Shown: piece after piece, positions 42,719 through 50,160 of the stretch | How the letters are laid out: the number at the start of each line of letters is the position of its first letter | How positions within the stretch are numbered: position 1 is the stretch's first letter | NCBI RefSeq assembly: GCF_027497195.1 | Contig: NZ_CP114905.1 | Location: 4,475,001-4,539,000 of the forward strand | Direction of reading: 5' to 3' | DNA length: 64,000 bases | Source: Streptomyces sp. WMMC500 | Lineage (GTDB): Bacteria > Actinomycetota > Actinomycetes > Streptomycetales > Streptomycetaceae | Made by a program: the position numbers and the translations under genes | Notes under the pieces: model-generated | Database searches by the model: none | What the model was told of the DNA's origin: nothing | What the model saw: the letters and a program-made list of their open reading frames with translations, nothing else

Positions 42719-44644
42719 CTAAGCGTCTTCCTCTTCCCTTTCCTCCCCCTCGTTCATCCCCGCCAGGATCAGCGGCAGCCGCCCCGCCCCCGACTCCGTG
42801 ATCCGGATCGGCACCCCCCAGTCCTGCTGGTGCACGTGGCACGCCGGGTACTCCACCGACGGATCGTCGTCGCAGCTCGCCGCCATCGCCGAGACGTGCA
42901 GCACGCCCTCCTCCGGGCCGTCCGCCGACAGGACCACCGCCCGCGTCAGCTCCGTGCCCGCGCCCTCGCCCGACGTCAGCAGCGACGGCGGCGTCGCGCT
43001 GACCAGCAGGCGGGTGGCCGGGCCGTAGCGGGTGTCGAGTTTCTGGCCCGGCGGGGCGCGGAAGACGACGTCCAGCGACAGGCTGCCCGGCGCCACGTCC
43101 GTCGCAGCGCGCCGCGTACGGTGCGCGACCGGCGGCACCCGGACCGCCTCCTCCGGCAGCCGGAGCCGGGTCAGGCGGTGCCGGGCGGACTCGACGACCA
43201 CGATCTCGTCGCCGTCCACCACCGCGTCCGACGGCTCCCGCAGGTCCGTCGCCAGGGTGGTCACGGTGCCGGTGGCCGGGTCGTAGCGGCGCAGGGCGTG
43301 GTTGTACGTGTCCGAGACCGCCACCGAGCCGTCCGGCAGTGCCGTGACGCCCAACGGGTGCTGCAGCAGCGCCTCGTCCGCCGGGCCGTCGCGGTGGCCG
43401 AAGTCGAAGAGCCCGGTGCCGACCGCCGTGTGCACCCGCGCCCGCCGCCCCGGCCCGTCGCCCGGCTCCAGCCAGCGCAGCGCCGACGTCTCCGCGTCCG
43501 CGATCCACAGCCGGCCGTCCGCCGCCGCGAGACCCGACGGCTGCGCGAACCACGCCCCGTCCGCCGGCCCGTCGAGCAGCCCCTCGTTCGTCGTGCCGGC
43601 CGCCGCCGCCACCGTGCCGGTCGCCGGGTCGTACGTCCACAGTTGGTGGACCCCCGCCATCGCGATCCACAGCCGTCCGTCGAACCACGCGACGTCCCAC
43701 GGCGACGACAGGTCGACCTCTCTTCCCGGCCCCGAGTCCGGCGAGCCCTGCCACCACTGCCGGCCGGTCCCCGCCAGCGTCGTCACCGAGCCGGTACCGA
43801 GGTCGACGGCCCTGATCGCGTGGTTCACGGTGTCCGCCACCGCCACGGCCCCCGACGGCAGCAACGCCAGCCCCTGCGGCTCGTTGAAGCGCGCCCCGGA
43901 GCCGCCCGCCGAGCCCTCCGCGGAGTCCCCCGCCGCGCCGCCGCCCGGCGCCTCGGCCGGGCCGTCCGCGAAGCCCCGCTCCCCGCTCCCGAACCGCCGC
44001 ACCACCGTCTCGCCGTCCGGCTCCAGCTCCACCAGCCGGTGCCGCGTCGTGTCCGAGACGAGCAGGTTGCCCGACGGCAGCCGCAGCGCCTTCCCCGGGA
44101 AGCGCAGATGCGTCGCCACCGGCTCCGGCGGCACGTACGGCCCGTCGCCCCGGCGCAGCGTGCCCTTCGCCGCGTGCTCCTCCTCCAGCTCCGCGACCAG
44201 CCGCTCGATGGCGTGTACGTGCCCCTCCCCGGCGTGCTGCGCGACGACGTACCCCTCCGGGTCGACCACCACCAGCGTCGGCCACGCCCGCACCGCGTAC
44301 TGCTTCCACGTGGTCAGCTCCGGGTCGTCCAGCACGGGGTGGTGGACGCCGTAGCGCTCGACGGCGTCCACCACGGCGGCGTGCTCGGCCTCGTGCACGA
44401 ACTTCGGCGAGTGCACGCCGACGACGACCACCGTGTCCCGGTGCTTCTCCTCCAGCTCGCGCAGCTCGTCCAGGACGTGCAGGCAGTTGATGCAGCAGAA
44501 GGCCCAAAAATCGACGACGACACACTTACCACGTAGGCCCGCGAGCGTCAGGTTCTTCCCACCCGTGTTCAACCAGCCGCCCTTGCCGATCAGCTCCGGG
44601 GCACGGACTCGGGCACGTCGCGGGGCAGGAGAGGCAGCGTTCAT
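42719..44644 (-). CDS. Thioredoxin-like/NHL-repeat protein (NHLRC2-like)
   Basis: 641 residues from ATG 44644. Residues ~25-165 are a thioredoxin-like domain with WAFCCINCLHVLDEL (the CCINC motif of NHLRC2-type proteins in place of CGPC) and WPTLVVVDPEG. Residues ~175-480 form an NHL-type beta-propeller with repeated GNLLVSDTTRHRLV, GAVAVADTVNHAI and DGSVAVSDTYNHALRRYD blades. The C-terminal ~130 residues are an additional beta-rich domain. It is apparently cytoplasmic; a thiol-redox or protein-binding role is likely but untested. The acidic end (GEEREEEDA) is unusual. The gene starts 132 bp after the recombinase stop. Confidence 0.88.
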   Translation of the reverse strand: MNAASPAPRRARVRAPELIGKGGWLNTGGKNLTLAGLRGKCVVVDFWAFCCINCLHVLDELRELEEKHRDTVVVVGVHSPKFVHEAEHAAVVDAVERYGVHHPVLDDPELTTWKQYAVRAWPTLVVVDPEGYVVAQHAGEGHVHAIERLVAELEEEHAAKGTLRRGDGPYVPPEPVATHLRFPGKALRLPSGNLLVSDTTRHRLVELEPDGETVVRRFGSGERGFADGPAEAPGGGAAGDSAEGSAGGSGARFNEPQGLALLPSGAVAVADTVNHAIRAVDLGTGSVTTLAGTGRQWWQGSPDSGPGREVDLSSPWDVAWFDGRLWIAMAGVHQLWTYDPATGTVAAAAGTTNEGLLDGPADGAWFAQPSGLAAADGRLWIADAETSALRWLEPGDGPGRRARVHTAVGTGLFDFGHRDGPADEALLQHPLGVTALPDGSVAVSDTYNHALRRYDPATGTVTTLATDLREPSDAVVDGDEIVVVESARHRLTRLRLPEEAVRVPPVAHRTRRAATDVAPGSLSLDVVFRAPPGQKLDTRYGPATRLLVSATPPSLLTSGEGAGTELTRAVVLSADGPEEGVLHVSAMAASCDDDPSVEYPACHVHQQDWGVPIRITESGAGRLPLILAGMNEGEEREEEDA

Positions 44645-44767
44645 GCGTCCAGGGTGCCATCCCCGTAGGTGGCGGTTCCCACGGGCAGGAATCCTGGACG
44701 CCCCTGCTCAGGGCTGATCCCTGCCGGAATTCCGCTGGGGGGCGATGTCCCGGACCGAGAACGCCGA

Positions 44768-44796
44768 GACGCCCCCTCAAGTGGCGGTGTCGGGGC
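44768..44796. repeat. Att-like imperfect repeat, left flank of the recombinase gene
   Basis: This 29-bp stretch begins GACGC and ends GTCGGGGC. It matches the stretch at 46388-46416 at 20 of 29 positions without gaps. Its first 24 bases form an imperfect palindrome, as serine-integrase att sites do. It overlaps the recombinase stop codon. Chance similarity in GC-rich DNA is a real alternative. Confidence 0.35.
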
Positions 44797-46402
44797 CTGG
44801 CAGCTTGGCCCAATGGATCTGGATGCGTTGCTCAGGGATGATCCGCTGCCCGCGCACTCCCTTGCTCACCTCGACCCGATCCATGGCGAGCGACAACCGA
44901 CCGCGCCGGTCTTCGTTCGTCGCATCCGCCCACGCCTCTCGCAGGGTGAGGTTGTCGAGTATCCGCGACACGTCCAGGGAAGGCATGGGGAGATTGCGGA
45001 GATCGGTGCGAAGCCCCTCGATGCGCCCCCTCAGGCGTTCCGAAAGCCGGTTGTAGCGTTCCAGGGCTCTGGCGCCATTGAACTCGCCCCGAACGTAGCG
45101 CGCCTCCTCCAGGTCGGCCAAGCGGGCTTCCTCATCCTGGATCTCGGCAGCAAGTGCATCACGTTTGGCGAAGGTCTCCGGGTCCACGCGGTGCACCCAG
45201 CGGTCAGTGATCGCCACGAGCAGCAGATCGTCCGGTTCGAGTGCCGGGAGCTTGGTGAGGAACTCTTCGGTCACGTAGTTGTCCACGGCCTCAGCCAACG
45301 CTGACGCTCCGATGCACCGGTTGCCCGCGCGACGAGCCATGCACTGATAGCTGCCGCCCACACGGTGCATCCGGCGACCGCAGCCAGGAACCGCGCAGTA
45401 GACGAGCCCTGTAAGCAGTGCCGTCCCTTCGCGCTTCGGTCGCCGTTTTCCTGCGTGCACAAACGTTCTCGACTCCAGCGTGCGGATGATCTGTTCACGC
45501 TCTCCAACGGTGATGATCCCCTCGCCGATCTCGACGGTGTCCGACGTCTCGGGATCGCGGTGCGGGAAGACCCTGCCGGTGTACTTCCGCTCGCCGCCAT
45601 CCGTCTCGACGCTCTCGGTCTCCGGCATCAGACCGGCGAACGCAGGGGAACGCAGGAGCTGCATAATGCTGGCCGCGTTCCACTGCCCGCCCCTGGGCGA
45701 GAGGATTTCGTACTCGTTGAGGAGTCGGGCGATCTTGACCAACGATGTCCCGGCGAGCGCTTCATCCGCGATCATGCGGGCGTAGACGGCATGATCCGTG
45801 TCGTGCACGAGCTTCTTGGTCTTCGGGTCGATGAGCAGCCCGTACGGGGGCTGTCCACCGATCCACTGGCCCTTGCTGCGGAGGTAGCGCTTCGCGTGCC
45901 CGACACGCGAGCCGAGATTTTCCGACTCGGACCGGGCGAGCTCAGCGAGCATCACGACGGCCGTGCGCGACGAGTCGTTCGAGGTGTCAAGACCGTCCAC
46001 GACCGAGACGAGACGGCCGCCGGCCTCCCCGATGTCGTCCACCACCTTGCCCACCTGGCCGATCCCCTTGCGGGACAGACGGTCAAGTTTCCAGACGATC
46101 AGCGTGCCGACGACGCCCGCCGTTACAGCCGCCAACGCGGCGTCGAAGCCCTTGCGTGCGGCGGTCTTGTAACCGGAGCGTCCTCTGTCTATGTGGACCT
46201 TGCGGACGGTCAGCCCGTTGCGTTCGGCCCACGCACGGCAGTCGGCTTCCTGCCGTTCGATAGCAGTCTTGCCGTCCCGGTCGAGGGACAGGCGGAGGTA
46301 GAGATCACAGAACGTGTCCTGGTGCACACACTCAGTGTGATCGCAGGTTCGGTGCTCTGTTGTTGATTTTCCAAAGTCGGTGATCACGACGCGCCCACGC
46401 AA
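44777..46402 (-). CDS. Large serine recombinase (phage/ICE integrase type)
   Basis: 541 residues in the longest frame (TTG 46402); a GTG at 46387 or a later start is equally possible. The N-terminal resolvase domain (~30-180) carries the catalytic Ser in LYLRLSLDRDG and the Arg residues in WKLDRLSRK and ARSESENLG. A recombinase domain (~190-290; GQPPYGLLID, ILSPRGGQWNAASIMQLLRSPAFAG) and a zinc-ribbon domain follow (YCAVPGCGRRM ... YQCMARRAGNRC), then a long coiled coil (~395-470). The architecture is that of phiC31/Bxb1-type integrases, which recombine attP with attB without host factors. No excisionase, replication or structural phage gene lies nearby, so it stands alone between two housekeeping genes. 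Confidence 0.93.
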   Translation of the reverse strand: MRGRVVITDFGKSTTEHRTCDHTECVHQDTFCDLYLRLSLDRDGKTAIERQEADCRAWAERNGLTVRKVHIDRGRSGYKTAARKGFDAALAAVTAGVVGTLIVWKLDRLSRKGIGQVGKVVDDIGEAGGRLVSVVDGLDTSNDSSRTAVVMLAELARSESENLGSRVGHAKRYLRSKGQWIGGQPPYGLLIDPKTKKLVHDTDHAVYARMIADEALAGTSLVKIARLLNEYEILSPRGGQWNAASIMQLLRSPAFAGLMPETESVETDGGERKYTGRVFPHRDPETSDTVEIGEGIITVGEREQIIRTLESRTFVHAGKRRPKREGTALLTGLVYCAVPGCGRRMHRVGGSYQCMARRAGNRCIGASALAEAVDNYVTEEFLTKLPALEPDDLLLVAITDRWVHRVDPETFAKRDALAAEIQDEEARLADLEEARYVRGEFNGARALERYNRLSERLRGRIEGLRTDLRNLPMPSLDVSRILDNLTLREAWADATNEDRRGRLSLAMDRVEVSKGVRGQRIIPEQRIQIHWAKLPGPDTAT

Positions 46403-46416
46403 TGCGGCGTCGGCGC
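46388..46416. repeat. Att-like imperfect repeat, right flank of the recombinase gene
   Basis: Partner of 44768-44796. It begins GACGC, ends GTCGGCGC, and its first 24 bases also form an imperfect palindrome (GACGC ... GCGTC). It overlaps the upstream recombinase start candidates and touches the stop codon of the hydrolase gene. Confidence 0.35.
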
Positions 46417-47198
46417 TACGGCCGCCCCAGCGCCCGGTCGCGCAGCGCCGGGAACTCCTCCCGCGTCTTCGTCACCCGCGCCGGGTCCAGCTCCGCCCGC
46501 AGGACTTCCTCGCCCTCGCCCGCCTCGGCGAGGATCTCGCCCCACGGGTCCACGATCATGCTGTGCCCGGCCTGCGCCACCCCGCCGGTCGTCCCCGCCG
46601 TGCTGCAGGCCAGCACGTACGCCAGGTTCTCCACCGCCCGCGCCCGCAGCAGCAGCCGCCAGTGCGCGCGGCGCTCCGCGGGCCAGCCGGCGGGGATCAC
46701 GAAGGTCTGCGCGCCCTTGTCGGTCAGGGCCCGGAACAGCTCGGGGAAGCGCAGGTCGTAGCAGGTGGCGAGGCCGGCGACGGTGTCGGGGAGGGGCGCG
46801 GTGACGAGCTCGTCGCCCGCGCCCATGAGGACGGCCTCGCCGCGGTCGAAGCCGTAGCGGTGGATCTTGCGGTACGTACGCGCCAAGGAGCCGTCCGGCG
46901 CGTAGAGCAGGCTGGTGTTGAACAGCGTGCCCGAGGCGTCCCGTTCCACGACCGACCCCGCGTGCAGCCACACGCCCGCGTCCCGGGCCGCCGCCGCCAT
47001 CGCCGCGGCCGTGGGCCCGTCGAGGGTCTCCGCCCCGGTCGCGAAGTCGTCGTAGGCGAACGCGCCCAGGTGCCACAGCTCCGGCAGTACCACCAGCCCG
47101 GAGCCCTCCTCGGCGCGTACGAGCGCGGCCGCCCGGGCCCGTCGGCTTTCCACCGTTTCGTCCGGATCCACCCGGAACTGGATCAGAGAAGCGCGCAC
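46416..47198 (-). CDS. Carbon-nitrogen hydrolase (nitrilase superfamily)
   Basis: 260 residues. The Glu-Lys-Cys triad is visible: VVLPELW, RTYRKIHRYGFD and GLATCYDLRFPELFR. Length and motifs fit the omega-amidase/YafV-like or deaminated-glutathione amidase branch more than true nitrilases. It hydrolyses amide C-N bonds in a small cytoplasmic substrate. GTG 47198 has GAGGTGG upstream. Its 3' end is only 13 bp from the recombinase start, suggesting that the recombinase inserted immediately after it. Confidence 0.9.
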   Translation of the reverse strand: MRASLIQFRVDPDETVESRRARAAALVRAEEGSGLVVLPELWHLGAFAYDDFATGAETLDGPTAAAMAAAARDAGVWLHAGSVVERDASGTLFNTSLLYAPDGSLARTYRKIHRYGFDRGEAVLMGAGDELVTAPLPDTVAGLATCYDLRFPELFRALTDKGAQTFVIPAGWPAERRAHWRLLLRARAVENLAYVLACSTAGTTGGVAQAGHSMIVDPWGEILAEAGEGEEVLRAELDPARVTKTREEFPALRDRALGRP

Positions 47199-47331
47199 CT
47201 TACCACCACCTCGAAGTCCAAGTCGTCCGCCTCACCGCACAATCGTCGCCCGAAAGCACTGCCGGGGCACCCGCGCGCAGCGTAACTTAGGGCCTGCCGT
47301 GCATCTCGCGAACGATCCCGTGAGGGGTAGT

Positions 47332-48156
47332 GTGACCGTCCACTCCAGCCTCCAGCCGTCCATCGATGCCTGGGCCCACTCGGCCGAGGCCATATCCGAA
47401 CTCGTGGCACCGCTCTCCGAGGGGGAGTGGAGCCGTCGAAGCGGACTGCCGGGGTGGTCCGTGCGGGATGTCGTCTCCCACATTATCGGCGCCGAGTGCG
47501 AGGCACTCGGCGACCCGCGCCCGATCCACAACCTGCCCGCCGACCTCGTGCACATCACGAGCGAGAAGGCGCGCTACGTCGAGGTGCAGGTCGACACGCG
47601 CCGCCACCACACCGCGCCGGAGATGACCGCCGACCTCGAGTACACGGTGATCCGCCGCCGGCGGCAGCTCCGCGACGAGAAGCGCGCGCCGGACACCAAG
47701 GTGCGCGGGGCGTTCGGCAGCGAGATGACGGTCGCGGAGCTGACGCGCTACCGCGCCTTCGACATCTGGGTGCACGAGCAGGACATCCGCCGCGCGCTCG
47801 GCAAGCCCGGGAACCTCGACTCGCCCGGCGCGCTCCTCGTGCGCGACGAGCTGCTGGCGCGGCTGCCGAAGGTGGTGGCCGAGGACGCGGGGGCGCGGGC
47901 GGGGTCGGTCGTGGTCGTGGACGTGACGGGCCCGGTGGAGTTCATGCGTACGGTACGGGTCGGGGAGGACGGCAGCGGTTCCATCGACGGCAGCGTCTCG
48001 CTCGGGCCGACGGTGACGCTGACGACGGACTGGGAGACGTACCTGTGGCTGGCGACGGGCCGGCAGCGGGCTGCGGCGCTGGCGGACCGGGTGAAGGTCG
48101 AGGGCGACCAGAAGCTGGCGGAGGCGGTCCTGCGGCACTTCGCGGTGACGGACTGA
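47332..48156 (+). CDS. Maleylpyruvate isomerase-family, mycothiol-dependent-type protein
   Basis: 274 residues from GTG 47332 (VTVHSSLQPSIDAW), preferred for GAGGGGTAG just upstream; an in-frame ATG-like start at 47299 is weaker. Residues ~10-165 form a DinB-like four-helix bundle with VRDVVSHIIGAECEALGDPRP and FDIWVHEQDIRRALGKPGNLDSP, the metal-binding His residues of MDMPI N-terminal domains. The C-terminal ~90 residues are an alpha/beta sterol-carrier-like domain (LTTDWETYLWLATGR). Such proteins use mycothiol or related thiols in detoxification or isomerisation; the substrate is unknown. Confidence 0.85.
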   Translation: MTVHSSLQPSIDAWAHSAEAISELVAPLSEGEWSRRSGLPGWSVRDVVSHIIGAECEALGDPRPIHNLPADLVHITSEKARYVEVQVDTRRHHTAPEMTADLEYTVIRRRRQLRDEKRAPDTKVRGAFGSEMTVAELTRYRAFDIWVHEQDIRRALGKPGNLDSPGALLVRDELLARLPKVVAEDAGARAGSVVVVDVTGPVEFMRTVRVGEDGSGSIDGSVSLGPTVTLTTDWETYLWLATGRQRAAALADRVKVEGDQKLAEAVLRHFAVTD

Positions 48157-48163
48157 GCCGCTC

Positions 48164-48179
48164 CCCGCGCTCGCGCGGG
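48164..48179. terminator. Small hairpin after the isomerase-family gene
   Basis: CCCGCGC and GCGCGGG form a 7-bp stem with a 2-base loop, 7 bp past the stop at 48156. Confidence 0.4.
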
Positions 48180-48266
48180 CGCCGCCCTCACCCGTAAGGG
48201 GGGAGCCCTCATCCGACCGGCACAGCCCGGCGGGCGCCTCCGGCCCGGGCACCCCAGGCTGATCAT

Positions 48267-49385
48267 GTGAGTATCAGCCAGGATCAGCTTCTCCGTTGCA
48301 GCGTCGCCGTCGACATCGGGGCCTCCCGCACCCGCGTCTACCTCAAGGGCATCGGCCTCGTCGTGGACGAGCCGAGCGCCGTCGCCATCAACTCCCGCAC
48401 GGGCGCCCTGGTGGCCGTCGGCGGGCAGGCCGAGGCGATGACGGGTCGGACCCCCGCGCACATCCAGGTCGCCCGGCCCGTGGGGCCGAACGGCATCACC
48501 GACATCGAGATGGCCCAGCGCATGCTGCGCCACCTCATCCACGCCAAGGTGCGCAGATCCTGGCGCTTCCATCCCGCGCTGCGGGCCGCGGCCTGCACCC
48601 CGCACGACGTCGAGCCGCTGACGCAGCGGGCGATGATCGACACGCTGGCGGGGCTGGGCGCGAAGCGGGTGATCCTCGTCGACACCCTCATCGCCACGGC
48701 GGTGGGCTGCGGGCTGCCGGTGCTGGCCGCGGAGGGCACGCTGATCGTGGTGTGCGGTGCGGCGATGACGCAGATCGCGGTGCTGTCGCTGGGCAACGTC
48801 GTCGCCGCCGAGAAGGTGCCGGTGGGCGGGCAGGCCGTCGACCGGGCGCTGGTGGAGCATCTGCGCATCAACCACGAGGTGATGCTGCGCAGCCACACCG
48901 TCAGCCAGGTGCACCGCGAGCTGTCGCTCGCCGGCGCGCAGGGCGCGGCCACGCTGGAGGTGCTGGGCCGCGACGTGGTCTCGGGCCGCCCGCGTACGGT
49001 CCAGGTCGACCCGGCGGCGGTGGGGCAGGCGGCGGGGGTGCCGATGCTGGCGGTGCTGGACGGGATCCGCTCGGTGCTGCGGCGCTGCCCGCCGGATCTG
49101 GTGGCGGACATCGGGGACCGCGGGATCGTGCTGGCGGGCGAGAGCGCGACGATGCCGGGCCTGGAGAGCATGCTGCGTACGTCGGTGGGGCTGCCGGTCC
49201 ACATCGCGGAACGCCCGGACGTGGCGGCGGTGGTGGGCCTCGGCTCGATGATCGAGAAGGGGGCTCCGCCGGAGTCCGTCCCCGACGCGACCTCGGGCCC
49301 GGCGAGCTTCCACGAGCCGACGACGGCGCCCGCCCCGCAGGCCAACCCGGCGGCCGACGTGCCCACGGAGGTCGCGACGGACTAG
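48267..49385 (+). CDS. Divergent MreB/Mbl-like actin homologue
   Basis: 372 residues from the GTG at 48267. The full MreB fold can be traced: SVAVDIGASRTRVYLKGIGLVVDEPSAVAI (phosphate-1 loop), RPVGPNGITDIEMAQRMLRHLI, GCGLPVLAAEGTLIVVCGAAMTQIAVLSLG (phosphate-2 region) and LPVHIAERPDVAAVVGLG near the end. However, the phosphate-2 signature, normally DIGGGTTE, reads VCGAAMTQ, and the preceding catalytic Glu position is Ala. The adenosine loop GGGALL reads GESATM. The protein probably does not hydrolyse ATP. The C-terminal ~45 residues are a Pro/Ala/Thr tail. No mreC, mreD or rodA gene is adjacent. Role likely structural or sporulation-related, by family only. Confidence 0.85.
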   Translation: MSISQDQLLRCSVAVDIGASRTRVYLKGIGLVVDEPSAVAINSRTGALVAVGGQAEAMTGRTPAHIQVARPVGPNGITDIEMAQRMLRHLIHAKVRRSWRFHPALRAAACTPHDVEPLTQRAMIDTLAGLGAKRVILVDTLIATAVGCGLPVLAAEGTLIVVCGAAMTQIAVLSLGNVVAAEKVPVGGQAVDRALVEHLRINHEVMLRSHTVSQVHRELSLAGAQGAATLEVLGRDVVSGRPRTVQVDPAAVGQAAGVPMLAVLDGIRSVLRRCPPDLVADIGDRGIVLAGESATMPGLESMLRTSVGLPVHIAERPDVAAVVGLGSMIEKGAPPESVPDATSGPASFHEPTTAPAPQANPAADVPTEVATD

Positions 49386-49522
49386 ATGAGGGATTCTCAG
49401 GGGTCGTTGCGGTCAGTGGTCGTAGGCGATCAGTGACCGCTTGTCCGGGCGGCCGGTTCTGTCGTTGTGCCAACCGGACTTCCGGCGGAGACCTGCTGTG
49501 GAAGCCGACCTTTCCCCCACGT

Positions 49523-49990
49523 CTACTTGCGGCCCTGACCTTGAGAAGGCTTGGCCTGCGCGGCCTGATTCGGGGGCGGATAGGCGGTCCCGGCGCGGCC
49601 CCCCGGGGCGGAGGACTGAGGGGAAGTCCCAGGAGGCAAAGTCTGCGCGGCCCATTGTGAGGGCAAAGCGACGTTCGGATCAGATAGCGGGTTGGGCGCC
49701 CCCGCGTTGGCGCGGCTTGTCAACGCCCCCCGCTCATAAAACGCACCACCGCGATAGCCCTGTGCGATGGCACCACGGGCATTTTCACGGAGCCCCTCAT
49801 GCTTGGTAAGCCGCTGGATCGCTTCCTGCCTCCGCCGCTCCATCTCAAGACCGTGCGGGAGACCAGGGCCTTCGCTGACAAGTTCCCCTCGGGCTACCGC
49901 ACTTCTGGGATCCCAAATCTCCAGACCAGCTCCCAGAGCCATGGTGTATTCGATTTCCAGTTCGGTGAACTGCTGAGACTCAGCAGGCAC
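49523..49990 (-). CDS. Orphan protein of unknown function, lower-GC gene
   Basis: 155 residues from GTG 49990, preceded by the perfect ribosome site AAGGAGG five bases upstream, so the gene is real despite its odd composition. Residues ~1-85 look helical and charged (FTELEIEYTMALGAGLEI, MERRRQEAIQRLTKHEGLRENA). The C-terminal ~65 residues are Pro/Gly/Gln/Ala-rich. By eye the coding region is clearly less GC-rich than its neighbours and lacks the usual third-position bias, which points to recent acquisition. No family recognised. It lies 5 kb from the solo integrase. Confidence 0.65.
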   Translation of the reverse strand: MPAESQQFTELEIEYTMALGAGLEIWDPRSAVARGELVSEGPGLPHGLEMERRRQEAIQRLTKHEGLRENARGAIAQGYRGGAFYERGALTSRANAGAPNPLSDPNVALPSQWAAQTLPPGTSPQSSAPGGRAGTAYPPPNQAAQAKPSQGQGRK

Positions 49991-50160
49991 AGCGCCTCCT
50001 TCTGGTGACCTTACAGGGGGTCACCTTCGTCACGTGGCCAAGACGCAACCGGTTCACCAGGCAGGCACGTGCGCAGGGCGAGGAGCACCATTGGCTGCCG
50101 TCGCGCTGAACGGCGGACCGCCGGTGGGCGTCGGCTGCGCCGACGGATCCGGCAGCGTGG

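Noticed and set aside
44645..44776. tRNA or other classical attachment site next to the recombinase
   Set aside because: No cloverleaf or tRNA-like sequence is visible; serine integrases do not need one.
44777..49990. A prophage or ICE covering the integrase through the low-GC gene
   Set aside because: The intervening hydrolase, isomerase-family and MreB-like genes have host composition and housekeeping character, and no phage or conjugation genes are present.
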